This document shows positions 1-7,802 of a stretch of 39,603 bases of DNA, one piece after another. Under the pieces are notes generated by a model, which did not search any database, had not been told where the DNA came from, and was given only the letters and a program-made list of their open reading frames with translations. Position 1 is the first letter of the stretch. The number at the start of each line of letters is the position of its first letter. The position numbers and the translations under genes were made by a program. Source of the stretch: Ruminococcus sp. UBA1409 (lineage in GTDB: Bacteria > Bacillota > Clostridia > Oscillospirales > Ruminococcaceae). The stretch lies in the NCBI GenBank assembly GCA_002305045.1, contig DBPX01000011.1:1-39603 (forward strand), written 5' to 3'.

Positions 1-855
1 TACTCCATCGGCTGGAACATCTTTCTGTTGCCCAACAACATCACCACAGGTGGCGTGCCAGGCATCGCATCGGTGCTGTTTTGGGGCACCGGCATCCCCG
101 TGCAGGTCAGCTACTTCGGCATCAACGCCGTGCTGCTGATGTTCGCCTTGAAAATTCTGGGCTTCAAGTTCAGCATCAAGACCATCTACGCAGTCATCGT
201 GCTCACCTCGGTGACCACCCTGATGCAGAAGCAGGTGGGCGACACCCAGCTGCTGCACGACCAGCCGTTCATGGCCAGCATCATCGGTGCCATCTTCTGC
301 GGCTCGGGCGTGGGCCTGGGCTTCTCGTTCCACGGCTCCACGGGCGGCACCGACATCGTGGCAGCCATCGTCAACAAGTATCGTGACATCTCGCTCGGGC
401 GCGTCATCATGCTCTGCGACATCGTCATCATCTCCTCGTCGTATCTGGTGTTCCACGACTGGGAGAAGGTAATTTACGGATACGTCGTGCTGTGTGTCAC
501 GAGTTTCTGCATCGACCAAGTGGTGCAGTCGATGCACCGCAGCGTTCAGTTCTTCATCATCTCCAACAAATACAAGGAGATAGCCTCACGCATCGCCGTC
601 TATCCGCACCGCGGCGCCACGGTCATCGAGGCCCACGGCTTCTACACCGGTCATGAGGTGAAGATGCTCTTCATCATGGCCAAGCGGCGTGAGAGCAGCA
701 TCATCTTCAAAATCATCCAAGAGACCGACCCCAGCGCATTTGTCACACAAACCAACGTCATCGGGGTCTACGGCGAGGGGTTCGACAAGTTTAAGGTGAG
801 TCCCCGACCGCACCACCAGGTGCTGAGCAAGGAACAGCTGGCCTCGATCGACTGA
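1..855 (+). CDS. YitT family membrane protein, 5' end cut off by window edge
   Basis: The reading frame is open from base 1 and lacks its start, so only the C-terminal 284 residues are present. YitT proteins have an N-terminal multi-helix membrane domain (DUF161) and a C-terminal soluble DUF2179 domain; their transport role is not firmly established. Here the membrane part shows the family-typical NNITTGGVPGIA loop near the start and a second glycine-rich repeat, GFSFHGSTGGTDIVA, around residue 115. Several hydrophobic helices follow, and then the DUF2179 region with its RGATVIEAHGFYTG stretch. Codon use (CGC/CGT arginine, ATC isoleucine) fits Bacteroidales and differs sharply from the genes after about 2230. 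Family assignment is firm; the substrate is unknown. Confidence 0.9.
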   Translation, partial: YSIGWNIFLLPNNITTGGVPGIASVLFWGTGIPVQVSYFGINAVLLMFALKILGFKFSIKTIYAVIVLTSVTTLMQKQVGDTQLLHDQPFMASIIGAIFCGSGVGLGFSFHGSTGGTDIVAAIVNKYRDISLGRVIMLCDIVIISSSYLVFHDWEKVIYGYVVLCVTSFCIDQVVQSMHRSVQFFIISNKYKEIASRIAVYPHRGATVIEAHGFYTGHEVKMLFIMAKRRESSIIFKIIQETDPSAFVTQTNVIGVYGEGFDKFKVSPRPHHQVLSKEQLASID

Positions 856-955
856 CTCGGGCCACACACCACAGGGGGAGTCCCAGGCCGCAGGCCATAG
901 GGATTCCCCTATCATTTGATAGGGAAAACAAATCCCGGAAGAACCAGCAAAGCAT

Positions 956-963
956 TATCTTTG
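956..963 (+). promoter_or_regulatory. Bacteroidetes-type -7 element (TAnnTTTG)
   Basis: TATCTTTG matches the Bacteroidetes sigma-ABfr -7 consensus TAnnTTTG and lies 25 bases upstream of the small lipoprotein start. A TTTG that could be a -33 element is seen only at 915-918, which is too far away for the usual 19-21 base spacing, so the call rests on the -7 box alone. It supports a Bacteroidales origin for this end of the window. Confidence 0.4.
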
Positions 964-988
964 CCAACAAACAACATCTTTTTCAGCT

Positions 989-1327
989 ATGACCGGAAAA
1001 ACAAGACTTTTGCAGGGGCTGGCCGTTTGGTTTGCCGCCCTCACTCTCAACGCATGCTCAGCATTAGGCATCGGTGGCAACCTGCCATTCATCGACCAGA
1101 TTCGCCAGGGACAGACCTACGACGAGGTGACCAGCATCATGAAGTCGAAGCCCAGCTATCGGCGATTCATGGAGAATGGCATCGAGCAATGGGAATACCA
1201 CAAGAACGAAGCCCTCAGCGGCGACTACGACGTCATTCTGGTGGGCTTCAGAGACGGCCGGGTGGTGTCGATGGACTCGTTCAGGTATATCTACCCCAAG
1301 ATGCCCGAGGTGAAAGATGCGAAATGA
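989..1327 (+). CDS. Small lipoprotein, BamE/SmpA-like
   Basis: This is a 112-residue protein with a lipoprotein signal: a basic start, a hydrophobic stretch, and a lipobox ending LTLNAC with the predicted lipidated cysteine near residue 23. The mature part has the short GQTYDEV...MKSKPSYRRF...IEQWEYHK pattern, which resembles the two-helix, three-strand BamE/SmpA/OmlA fold (compare 'G-x-T-x-x-E-V' and 'W-x-Y'). BamE helps outer-membrane protein assembly in Proteobacteria; whether this Bacteroidales-type protein does so is not known. It converges on the isocitrate dehydrogenase gene, with a strong hairpin between them. ATG 989 is preferred because it gives a complete signal peptide. A longer overlapping frame (916-1338) has no protein-like features. 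Confidence 0.7.
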   Translation: MTGKTRLLQGLAVWFAALTLNACSALGIGGNLPFIDQIRQGQTYDEVTSIMKSKPSYRRFMENGIEQWEYHKNEALSGDYDVILVGFRDGRVVSMDSFRYIYPKMPEVKDAK

Positions 1328-1339
1328 CCTTACTATAAA

Positions 1340-1375
1340 CGGCCAAGAAGTAGGTGCTGCCTGACTTCTTGGCCG
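1340..1375. terminator. Strong hairpin between convergent genes, likely bidirectional terminator
   Basis: A perfect 12-base-pair inverted repeat (CGGCCAAGAAGT / ACTTCTTGGCCG) with a 12-base loop sits between the lipoprotein stop (1327) and the icd stop (1402), which are convergent. There is no clear T-tract on either side, so it may act as a transcript 3' end stabiliser as well as a terminator. Confidence 0.65.
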
Positions 1376-1401
1376 TGTCTGTATGTGGCTTGACCGTCGG
1401 T

Positions 1402-2613
1402 CTAGGCCAGACGCTTTTCCAGCCGCGCACGGATGGCCGCGATGAAGTCGGCCGAGTTAACCGCCCTGGCCTCCACGCCCTCCATCAGTCCCACAAGGTC
1501 TTTGGTGGCGATGCCTTCGTTGAGCGTGTCGATACAGGCAGCTTCGAGCTGGTCGCCGAAATTGACCAGCTCGCCGATGCCGTCGAGTTCGCCGCGCTTG
1601 CGCAGTGCGCCGCTCCAGGCAAAGATGGTGGCCATGGGGTTGGTAGAGGTCTCCTCGCCCTTGAGGTAACGGTAATAGTGGCGGGTCACGGTGCCGTGTG
1701 CGGCCTCATACTCGTATTTGCCGTCGGGCGACACGAGCACCGAGGTCATCATGGCCAACGAGCCGAAGGCCGTAGAGAGCATGTCGCTCATCACGTCGCC
1801 ATCGTAGTTCTTGCAGGCCCAGATGAAGCCGCCTTTCGAGCGGATGACACGCGCCACGGCATCGTCGATAAGCGTATAGAAATACTCGATGCCCAGCTCC
1901 TCGAACCGCGCCTTGTAATGGGACTCGTAAACCTCCTCGAAAATCTGCTTAAACTGTGCATCGTAGGTCTTCGAGATGGTGTCTTTGGTGGCAAACCAGA
2001 GGTCTTGCCGCGTGTCGATGGCAAACTTGAAGCAGCTGTGTGCAAACGAGCGGATGCTCTTGTCGGTGTTGTGCATGCCCTGCAGCACGCCCGGACCGTC
2101 GAAGGCGTGGATCTCTACCTCCTGGCGCTTTCCGCTCTGGCCCTCGACCACCAGCTTGGCCGTGCTCGGCTCGTCGACACGCAGCTCCACGCCTTTGTAC
2201 ACGTCGCCGTAGGCGTGACGGGCGATGGTTATCGGCTTTGTCCAGCCGGGGATAAAGGGTGTTATTCCCTTTACGATTATTGGAGCTCTGAACACCGTTC
2301 CGTCTAAAATCGCCCTTATGGTGCCGTTGGGAGACTTCCACATCTCCTTGAGGTTATACTCCTCCACTCTTGCGGCGTTTGGGGTGATGGTCGCACACTT
2401 GACGGCGACTCCGTACTTTTTGGTAGCGTTGGCGGAGTCGATTGTGACCTGGTCGTTTGTCTCGTTTCTGTACTCAAGCCCCAGGTCGTAATACTCCGTT
2501 TTAAGCTCGACATAGGGGAGTATAAGCTCGTCCTTTATCATCTTCCAGATTACTCTAGTCATCTCGTCTCCGTCCATCTCAACAAGGGGAGTCTGCATCT
2601 TTATTCTTTCCAT
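1402..2613 (-). CDS. icd: NADP-dependent isocitrate dehydrogenase, chimeric between two genomes
   Basis: The protein is 403 residues, full length for the eukaryotic-like dimeric NADP-IDH family. This enzyme oxidatively decarboxylates isocitrate to 2-oxoglutarate. Visible family motifs are [13 protein letters not shown] at residues 11-23, the PNGTIR substrate loop at 95-100, [16 protein letters not shown] at about 125-140, and [32 protein letters not shown] metal and NADP residues in the C-terminal half. Residues 1 to about 130 use AGA/AGG for every arginine and many ATA isoleucines, like the downstream clostridial genes. Residues from about 132 use CGN arginine almost throughout and ATC isoleucine, like bases 1-1327. 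The switch is at 2218-2232. The clostridial half sits 18 bases behind the methyltransferase gene and belongs to the acn operon. The frame is intact, so function cannot be excluded, but the gene as given is probably an assembly artefact. Confidence 0.93.
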   Translation of the reverse strand: MERIKMQTPLVEMDGDEMTRVIWKMIKDELILPYVELKTEYYDLGLEYRNETNDQVTIDSANATKKYGVAVKCATITPNAARVEEYNLKEMWKSPNGTIRAILDGTVFRAPIIVKGITPFIPGWTKPITIARHAYGDVYKGVELRVDEPSTAKLVVEGQSGKRQEVEIHAFDGPGVLQGMHNTDKSIRSFAHSCFKFAIDTRQDLWFATKDTISKTYDAQFKQIFEEVYESHYKARFEELGIEYFYTLIDDAVARVIRSKGGFIWACKNYDGDVMSDMLSTAFGSLAMMTSVLVSPDGKYEYEAAHGTVTRHYYRYLKGEETSTNPMATIFAWSGALRKRGELDGIGELVNFGDQLEAACIDTLNEGIATKDLVGLMEGVEARAVNSADFIAAIRARLEKRLA

Positions 2614-2631
2614 AATATCACGCTCTTTCCG

Positions 2632-3606
2632 TCATTTATTTTTATTTCTTCCATGCCTTTTTTCCGGCAGCGGCTTAAAGGCTCCCGGCTTCCTTTTAAG
2701 CCTTGCGACAAAGAAGCCCTCGTAAAGCTCTCCGGGGAGGACTGTAACCGTGCCCTCCAGCCGGTTTTTGACCGTCGGCAGCCCAAGCGCTTCGGCGTCT
2801 ATGCAGTCAAGCTCCACGGCTCCGCAGGAGAGTATCTCGCTTACTATCTCCTCGTTTTCGGCTGGGAGGATAGAGCAGGTGGAGTACACAATCGTCCCTC
2901 CCGGCTTTATCAGCTCGACCGCCTTTTTTAAAAGAGCCTTCTGCGAGCGGACGCTCTTTTGTATCAGAAGCTCTGTAAAGCCCTCCATGCTCTCGCTTAG
3001 AGCCACCGTCCCGCTTCCAGAGCAGGGAGCGTCTAGGAGTATGCTGTCGAAGCTCAAAAACGGGTCGAGCCTTCTTGAGTCCGTTTCCATCACGAAAACA
3101 GAGCCTGCGCCCTGCCGCCTGAGGTTAAAGCGAAGCCTCTCGCATCTTACCCTGTTCATCTCGCAGGCGGTTATCCTGGCCCGGTTTTGGGTAAGAGCCG
3201 CAAGCTGGGTGGTTTTTCCTCCGGGAGCCGCCGCCATGTCAAGAATATCGCTGTTATGATTCGGCTTTAGGATAATCGGAGGGAGCATCGAGCTAAGGCT
3301 CTGAAGATATATCCTTCCCTCAAGATATGCGGGAAGCGAGACTATTTCAGTCTCCTTAGCCCCAGGTAGGATATATCCGTGCTCATACCAGCCGACCTGC
3401 TCAGGCTTAAGCCCGTAAGACTCAAGCTCCAGGAGGGTTTTCTCAGGCTCGCCACGCAGGGGATTGAGCCTTAGGCTGACGCATCTGTTTCTGAGCCTGT
3501 CAAGCCCGTCTGTTACAGCAGCCGCCTCCCTTTCGGGAAAGGAGTCAAAAATCAGCCTCTTTAAAAGCTCCCGTCCGGAAAGCGCCCTGCCGCCGTCCGC
3601 CGTCAC
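2632..3606 (-). CDS. RsmB/RsmF (NOP/Sun) family rRNA cytosine-5 methyltransferase
   Basis: This 324-residue protein has an N-terminal helical region and a Rossmann-type SAM-dependent methyltransferase domain. Motif I is DMAAAPGGKT (about residue 122). Motif IV, LLDAPCSGSGT, carries the PC cysteine. Motif VI, STCSILPAENEE, carries the TC catalytic cysteine. Both cysteines needed for RNA m5C chemistry are therefore present. It lacks the C-terminal extension of E. coli RsmF, so the target base cannot be named. The GTG start overlaps the aconitase stop by four bases (GTGA), a sign of translational coupling, and icd follows after 18 bases. An rRNA methyltransferase between two TCA enzymes has no obvious functional logic. 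Family confidence is high; the substrate is inferred only as rRNA. Confidence 0.9.
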   Translation of the reverse strand: MTADGGRALSGRELLKRLIFDSFPEREAAAVTDGLDRLRNRCVSLRLNPLRGEPEKTLLELESYGLKPEQVGWYEHGYILPGAKETEIVSLPAYLEGRIYLQSLSSMLPPIILKPNHNSDILDMAAAPGGKTTQLAALTQNRARITACEMNRVRCERLRFNLRRQGAGSVFVMETDSRRLDPFLSFDSILLDAPCSGSGTVALSESMEGFTELLIQKSVRSQKALLKKAVELIKPGGTIVYSTCSILPAENEEIVSEILSCGAVELDCIDAEALGLPTVKNRLEGTVTVLPGELYEGFFVARLKRKPGAFKPLPEKRHGRNKNK

Positions 3607-5537
3607 CTTGCCTTTGTCCTTGTGTAGTCAAGGAGTCCTCCAGCGGCGAGGATTTTTCTCTCACGCTCGGAAAGCTCAAGCCTAAGAGGAATCCTTGTGC
3701 CGTTTTCACGGTCGGTCATGACTATAGAATCGCCCTTGGCTACAGCGTCAAGAAGTCCGTCAAGCGACAGCCTGTCGCCCTGGGAGATTTTATCGTAGTC
3801 GCTCTCGTTCTCAAAGGTTAAGGGGAGTATTCCCGCATTTACAAGATTCGCCCTGTGGATTCTTGCAAAGCTCTTTACGACTACCGCCTTTACTCCCAGA
3901 TAGAGCGGAGCCAGTGCGGCGTGCTCTCTTGAGGAGCCCTGCCCGTAGTTTGCTCCGCCGACTATGATGCTTTTTCCGAGAGACAGCGCCCTCTCCGGGA
4001 AGCCGGGGTCGACCACCTCGAAGCAGTGCTTTGATATCTCGGGGATGTTGGAGCGAAGCGGCAGTATCTTAGAGCCGGCAGGCATGATATGGTCTGTTGT
4101 GATGTTGTCTCCCGTTTTGAGGGAGCAGACGGCGTCTATAGCGTCCTCAAGAGGGGAGGTCTTGGGATAGTCCTTGATGTTAGGACCCTTTAGGACCTCG
4201 ACGCTCTTACACTCCTCAGGCTCAGCCGGGAGGGTCACCATATTGTCGTTTATAAGATATTTCTCCGGGAGGGTGAAGCTTGGCATACTGCCAAGGCGCC
4301 TCGGGTCGGTGATAACGCCTCTTAAAGCGGAGATGGCGGCAGTCTCCGGGGAAAGAAGATAGATTCCTGCGTCCTTTGTGCCGCTTCTTCCCAGGAAGTT
4401 TCTGTTAAATGTCCTAAGGGATACTCCGCCGGAGTTAGGAGACTGTCCCATTCCTATGCAGGGGCCGCAGGCAGACTCAAGGATTCTTGCGCCTGCGCCT
4501 ATGATGTCGGAAAGCTCGCCGGACCTTGCCAGCATATCAAGGACCTGCTTAGAGCCGGGGGCTATGCCAAGCGAGACATCGGGATGCACGGTTTTGCCCT
4601 TTAGGATGTACGCCACCTTCTGCATATCCGTAAGGGAGGAGTTAGTGCAGGAGCCAATCAGCACCTGGTCGACTTTCATTCCCTCCAGCTCGCTGACCTT
4701 TTTTACATTGTCGGGAGAGTGGGGACATGCAACTAACGGCTCAAGCTCGCCAAGCTCGATTATAAGCTCCTCGTCATACACAGCGTCGGAATCTGCGCTC
4801 AGCTCGGTGAAGTCCTTTTCTCTTCCCTGAGCCTTTAAAAACTCGAGGGTGCGCTCGTCGGAGGGGAACACGCTTGTTGTTGCGCCAAGCTCTGCGCCCA
4901 TGTTGGCAATAGTCGCCCTTTCGGGGACGGAAAGGGTCTTTACTCCCTCGCCGCAGTATTCTATCACCTTGCCGACGCCGCCCTTTACCGTGAGCCTTCT
5001 TAGCACCTCGAGGATGATATCCTTTGCGGATACCCAAGGGCAAAGGCTTCCTCTTAGCTCGACCCTGACTATCCTAGGGCAGGTAATGTAGTAGGTTCCG
5101 CCGCCCATTGCAACGGCGACATCAAGCCCTCCCGCTCCGATGGCAATCATGCCCAGCCCTCCGCAGGTGGGAGTGTGGGAGTCGGAGCCTATCAGAGTCT
5201 TTCCGGGAATTCCGAATCTCTCAAGGTGTACCTGATGGCAGATTCCGTTTCCCGGGCGGGAGAAGTATATCCCTCTTTTTTTGGCGACCGAGCCGATGAA
5301 TCTGTGGTCGTCGGCGTTTTCAAAGCCGGTCTGAAGCGTGTTGTGGTCGACATAGGCCACGCTTCTTTCTGTGCGGACTCTGGGAACGCCCATCGCCTCG
5401 TATTCGATGTACGCCATGGTGCCTGTAGCGTCCTGAGTTAGGGTCTGGTCGATTTTTATTCCTATCTCGGTGCCTCTTTCAAGGCTTCCCTCGACAAGAT
5501 GCGAGCTAAGTATCTTTTCGGTGACGGTATAGCCCAT
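3603..5537 (-). CDS. acn: Aconitate hydratase (short, clostridial type)
   Basis: Aconitase interconverts citrate and isocitrate through a [4Fe-4S] cluster. The 644-residue protein is the compact form common in Clostridia, shorter than the roughly 900-residue AcnA. Cluster ligands are visible in GSCTNSSLTDM (about residue 295) and ACGPCIGMG (about residue 360). The swivel domain at the C-terminus has GGANYGQGSSREHAAL, with the catalytic serine region, and SFARIHRANLVNAGILPL. GSDSHTPTCGGLGM is the N-terminal signature. The start ATG at 5537 has a strong GGGAGGATG ribosome site. It heads an operon with the methyltransferase and icd, giving citrate to 2-oxoglutarate, the reactions that feed glutamate synthesis in anaerobes with an incomplete TCA cycle. 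The upstream promoter overlaps a small palindrome. Confidence 0.95.
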   Translation of the reverse strand: MGYTVTEKILSSHLVEGSLERGTEIGIKIDQTLTQDATGTMAYIEYEAMGVPRVRTERSVAYVDHNTLQTGFENADDHRFIGSVAKKRGIYFSRPGNGICHQVHLERFGIPGKTLIGSDSHTPTCGGLGMIAIGAGGLDVAVAMGGGTYYITCPRIVRVELRGSLCPWVSAKDIILEVLRRLTVKGGVGKVIEYCGEGVKTLSVPERATIANMGAELGATTSVFPSDERTLEFLKAQGREKDFTELSADSDAVYDEELIIELGELEPLVACPHSPDNVKKVSELEGMKVDQVLIGSCTNSSLTDMQKVAYILKGKTVHPDVSLGIAPGSKQVLDMLARSGELSDIIGAGARILESACGPCIGMGQSPNSGGVSLRTFNRNFLGRSGTKDAGIYLLSPETAAISALRGVITDPRRLGSMPSFTLPEKYLINDNMVTLPAEPEECKSVEVLKGPNIKDYPKTSPLEDAIDAVCSLKTGDNITTDHIMPAGSKILPLRSNIPEISKHCFEVVDPGFPERALSLGKSIIVGGANYGQGSSREHAALAPLYLGVKAVVVKSFARIHRANLVNAGILPLTFENESDYDKISQGDRLSLDGLLDAVAKGDSIVMTDRENGTRIPLRLELSERERKILAAGGLLDYTRTKAR

Positions 5538-5577
5538 TATTCATCCTCCCATTTTAAATATACTTTTTCACGATATA

Positions 5578-5606
5578 ATTTTATAGCACCCACGGGTTCC
5601 TGTCAA
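5578..5606 (-). promoter_or_regulatory. Sigma-A promoter for the acn operon
   Basis: Read on the minus strand, a perfect TTGACA -35 (plus 5601-5606) and TAAAAT -10 (plus 5578-5583) are separated by 17 bases, about 40 bases before the aconitase start. The -35 lies inside a small palindrome, CCTGT-caat-ACAGG (5599-5612), which could be a regulator site overlapping the promoter. Confidence 0.7.
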
Positions 5607-5731
5607 TACAGGCTTATGCACTTTTTTGGATTACCGGGTTAAAACTTTTTGTCTGATTTGACATATCAGGGAGTCTCAGAGGTGCAACGCCTCCCACACT
5701 GGAAAAATTAATATAAAGCTTGTCAAAATGC

Positions 5732-5760
5732 TTGACTGCAACCGGCAAATAGGCTATAAT
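5732..5760 (+). promoter_or_regulatory. Sigma-A promoter for the tepA cluster
   Basis: TTGACT (5732-5737) and TATAAT (5755-5760) are 17 bases apart, 110 bases before the tepA start. This is the only clear promoter I saw ahead of the 13 kb plus-strand run. The rest of the 333-base gap (5538-5870) holds the divergent acn promoter and an inverted-repeat stretch around 5670-5700 of unknown role. Confidence 0.8.
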
Positions 5761-5870
5761 TAGTGCATAAAATAAATCGGGACACCAGATAGCGAAGCCG
5801 GGCAGTACGGTGAATATAAAAAGCCTCCCGTGGCATAATACCCAAAGCATCTGATTGCGGAGGTTTTGTC

Positions 5871-6581
5871 ATGTCTTATGTGTCGGGAGATAGGGAAAGC
5901 GGCGAGGTCACGAGCGAGCAGGCGGAGATTTCTGAGCAGTACAGGGATATCGCCATAGCCAACGCCAAGCATCTTATACACTGTCTTAGCATAATCGGTC
6001 AGGTGGAGGGGCATTATATCCTCCCGCCGCAGAATAAGACGACTAAGTACGAGCATATCATGCCCGCCCTTGTCGCCATAGAGCAGGACAGGTCGATAGA
6101 GGGCCTTATCATCATAATAAACACCGTCGGCGGGGATGTCGAGGCGGGTCTTGCGCTGGCTGAGCTTATTTCCTCGATGAAAACTCCTACCGTCTCCGTG
6201 GTGGTAGGAGGGGGACATTCTATAGGAGTCCCGCTTGCGGTGAGCGCAAAGAGGTCGTTTATCGTAAAATCCGCCACGATGACGGTCCATCCCGTCAGGA
6301 TGACAGGGCTTGTTTTAGGAGTTCCGCAGACCCTCTCGTATTTTGAGAAGATGCAGGAAAGAATTGTTCGGTTCGTGTCGGATAATTCAAGGATAAGCTC
6401 AGATAGGTTCAAGGAGCTTATGCTAAAGACCGGCGAGCTTGTTATGGATGTCGGCAGCGTACTCACCGGAGAGGAGGCGGTCAGCGAGGGGATAATAGAC
6501 AGCGTAGGGGGTCTCAGCGAGGCGATAGGCTGCCTGTACTCGATGATAGAGGGTGAGCAAGATGCTTTACACTGTCGTTAG
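5871..6581 (+). CDS. tepA: TepA/YmfB-type ClpP-like serine protease
   Basis: This 236-residue cytosolic member of the ClpP/crotonase fold is close to Bacillus TepA (YmfB), described as a translocation-enhancing protein. [17 protein letters not shown] gives the oxyanion and substrate strand. [11 protein letters not shown] holds the candidate nucleophile serine, and [10 protein letters not shown] holds the candidate histidine. The aspartate is probably the one near the C-terminal GIIDSVGG. The N-terminal 30 residues are polar and acidic. ATG 5871 has a GGAGG site eight bases upstream. The gene is followed directly by a YlzJ-like gene and, after uppP, by spoIIIE. The tepA-ylzJ-spoIIIE order of Bacillus subtilis is therefore kept with one insertion, which strongly supports the call over housekeeping ClpP. 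Confidence 0.9.
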   Translation: MSYVSGDRESGEVTSEQAEISEQYRDIAIANAKHLIHCLSIIGQVEGHYILPPQNKTTKYEHIMPALVAIEQDRSIEGLIIIINTVGGDVEAGLALAELISSMKTPTVSVVVGGGHSIGVPLAVSAKRSFIVKSATMTVHPVRMTGLVLGVPQTLSYFEKMQERIVRFVSDNSRISSDRFKELMLKTGELVMDVGSVLTGEEAVSEGIIDSVGGLSEAIGCLYSMIEGEQDALHCR

Positions 6582-6804
6582 CGAATATGATGTTTTCCTG
6601 TCCGAGGCTAAGCCGAGCCTTTACGAAAGTGTAGCCGGGGGACGGGTTGAGTATTCCATTATAAACAGCCAAAGAGTCGTGAAAAGCCTTTTTTCCACCG
6701 ACCCCAGGATGTATCTTGACAAAAGGTATCTTCCGGGTGCGAGGCTTTCGGTTAAGGACAGAAGCGGCTTCACGACTCGGGGAGCAAAATACGGAGGGAA
6801 ATAA
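6562..6804 (+). CDS. YlzJ-like small protein
   Basis: An 80-residue protein of unknown function. The sequence starts [13 protein letters not shown] and ends with [18 protein letters not shown], close to the conserved LLSTDPxDYLxxxYxPG pattern of the YlzJ family. In Bacillus it is encoded between tepA and spoIIIE, as here. ATG 6562 is preferred because GAGGGTGA lies about six bases before it; a GTG at 6553 would add three residues. It overlaps the end of tepA by 20 bases, so the two are probably translated together. No membrane segment or cysteine cluster is visible. Confidence 0.75.
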   Translation: MLYTVVSEYDVFLSEAKPSLYESVAGGRVEYSIINSQRVVKSLFSTDPRMYLDKRYLPGARLSVKDRSGFTTRGAKYGGK

Positions 6805-6805
6805 A

Positions 6806-7702
6806 ATGTCTATCTTGTCAGCAATTTTACAGGCTATAATCCAGGGAATAACCGAGTTCCTGCCTATATCCTCGTCGGGGCATCTCTCGCTGTATCAGCA
6901 CTTCACCGGCAACTCGGGCGAGGGCGCTCTTATGTTCTCTGCGCTTTTGCACCTCGGGACGCTGGTGGCGGTGTTCACCGTATTCAGAAGGCAGATATAC
7001 GAGCTTTTCATGGAGTTCATCTACATGGTGAAGGACATTTTCACCGGGAGGTTTTCTGTAAAAAACGCCTCCCCGGGAAGAAGGCTTCTTTTCATGTACA
7101 TAATCTCCACCGCAATGCTGATTCCGTTTGCATTGTTCAAGGGAATGTTCGAGAGCTTCTCTGAGGACAGCTCCATACTCATGGAGGGGATCTGCTTCCT
7201 TTACACCTCCGCTATCCTCTTTATGGCTGACAGAGTCAAAAAGGGCGGCAAGCGCTCCGCAAACATAAAGTATAAGGACGCCGTGACCATCGGCTTCTTC
7301 CAGGGAGTCGCCCTTTTGCCGGGAGTTTCCCGCTCCGGCTCGACAATCTCTGCCGGACAGTTCTGCGGACTCACCAGGCAGACGGCTGTGAGCTACTCCT
7401 TCATCCTAGGAATCCCGGCGATACTCGCAGGCTGTATCGTAGAGGTCAAGGACGGCATCGGGCAGGAAACGGGAGTGGGCTTTCTTCCCTGTCTGATAGG
7501 CTTTATAGTCGCCGCAATAGTCGGCTTCCTGGCCATAAAGCTGGTACAGGCTCTTATGAAGTCGGATAAGTTCAAGGTGTTCTGGATATACACTGCGGTT
7601 TTGGGAGTAGTCGTGATAATCATAGCGATAATCGAGCTTGCAATCGGTCATCCGCTGGTTATTCCCGCCGGTCAGGCAGCAGCGGACATCCCTGTCGCCT
7701 AG
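6806..7702 (+). CDS. uppP: Undecaprenyl-diphosphatase
   Basis: UppP (BacA) removes a phosphate from undecaprenyl pyrophosphate, regenerating the lipid carrier for peptidoglycan and giving bacitracin tolerance. The 298-residue protein is polytopic. It shows both family signatures: GITEFLPISSSGHLSLYQH near residue 14 and LLPGVSRSGSTISAGQF near residue 170, with the catalytic glutamate, serine and arginine. The start is placed at ATG 6806, where the conserved N-terminus begins and GGAGGG lies seven bases upstream; the frame is open further 5' but that part overlaps ylzJ. It follows ylzJ by one base and precedes spoIIIE by 100 bases that contain two hairpins. Confidence 0.95.
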   Translation: MSILSAILQAIIQGITEFLPISSSGHLSLYQHFTGNSGEGALMFSALLHLGTLVAVFTVFRRQIYELFMEFIYMVKDIFTGRFSVKNASPGRRLLFMYIISTAMLIPFALFKGMFESFSEDSSILMEGICFLYTSAILFMADRVKKGGKRSANIKYKDAVTIGFFQGVALLPGVSRSGSTISAGQFCGLTRQTAVSYSFILGIPAILAGCIVEVKDGIGQETGVGFLPCLIGFIVAAIVGFLAIKLVQALMKSDKFKVFWIYTAVLGVVVIIIAIIELAIGHPLVIPAGQAAADIPVA

Positions 7703-7720
7703 AGCCGAAAAGAGCGTAAA

Positions 7721-7739
7721 ATCCGGCTGGATACCGGAT
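7721..7739 (+). other. Small perfect hairpin after uppP
   Basis: ATCCGG and CCGGAT flank a 7-base loop, giving a six-pair stem 18 bases after the uppP stop. No T-tract follows. It may protect the transcript 3' end or be part of a tandem structure with the next hairpin at 7751-7773. Confidence 0.4.
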
Positions 7740-7750
7740 AAAATTAAGGC

Positions 7751-7777
7751 AGGGCTGCTTTGTTTGGCGGCCCTTTT
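7751..7777 (+). terminator. Weak terminator or attenuator between uppP and spoIIIE
   Basis: GGGCTGC and GCGGCCC pair over seven positions (one G-U) around an 8-base loop and are followed by only four T residues. This would give partial termination at most, letting spoIIIE be transcribed by read-through. Confidence 0.45.
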
Positions 7778-7802
7778 GCCGGTAAATCGGGAGGATTTTT
7801 AA

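Noticed and set aside
916..1338. A 140-codon plus-strand frame overlapping the lipoprotein gene
   Set aside because: It is out of frame with the lipoprotein, which has a proper signal peptide. The alternative protein is Arg/His-rich and has no family features.
1354..2307. A 317-codon plus-strand frame opposite icd
   Set aside because: It is the antisense of the conserved isocitrate dehydrogenase and results from high GC at third positions.
5640..5710. Possible riboswitch or T-box between acn and tepA
   Set aside because: The inverted repeats around 5670-5700 are short, lie upstream of the tepA promoter and outside the acn transcript, and no conserved riboswitch core is visible.
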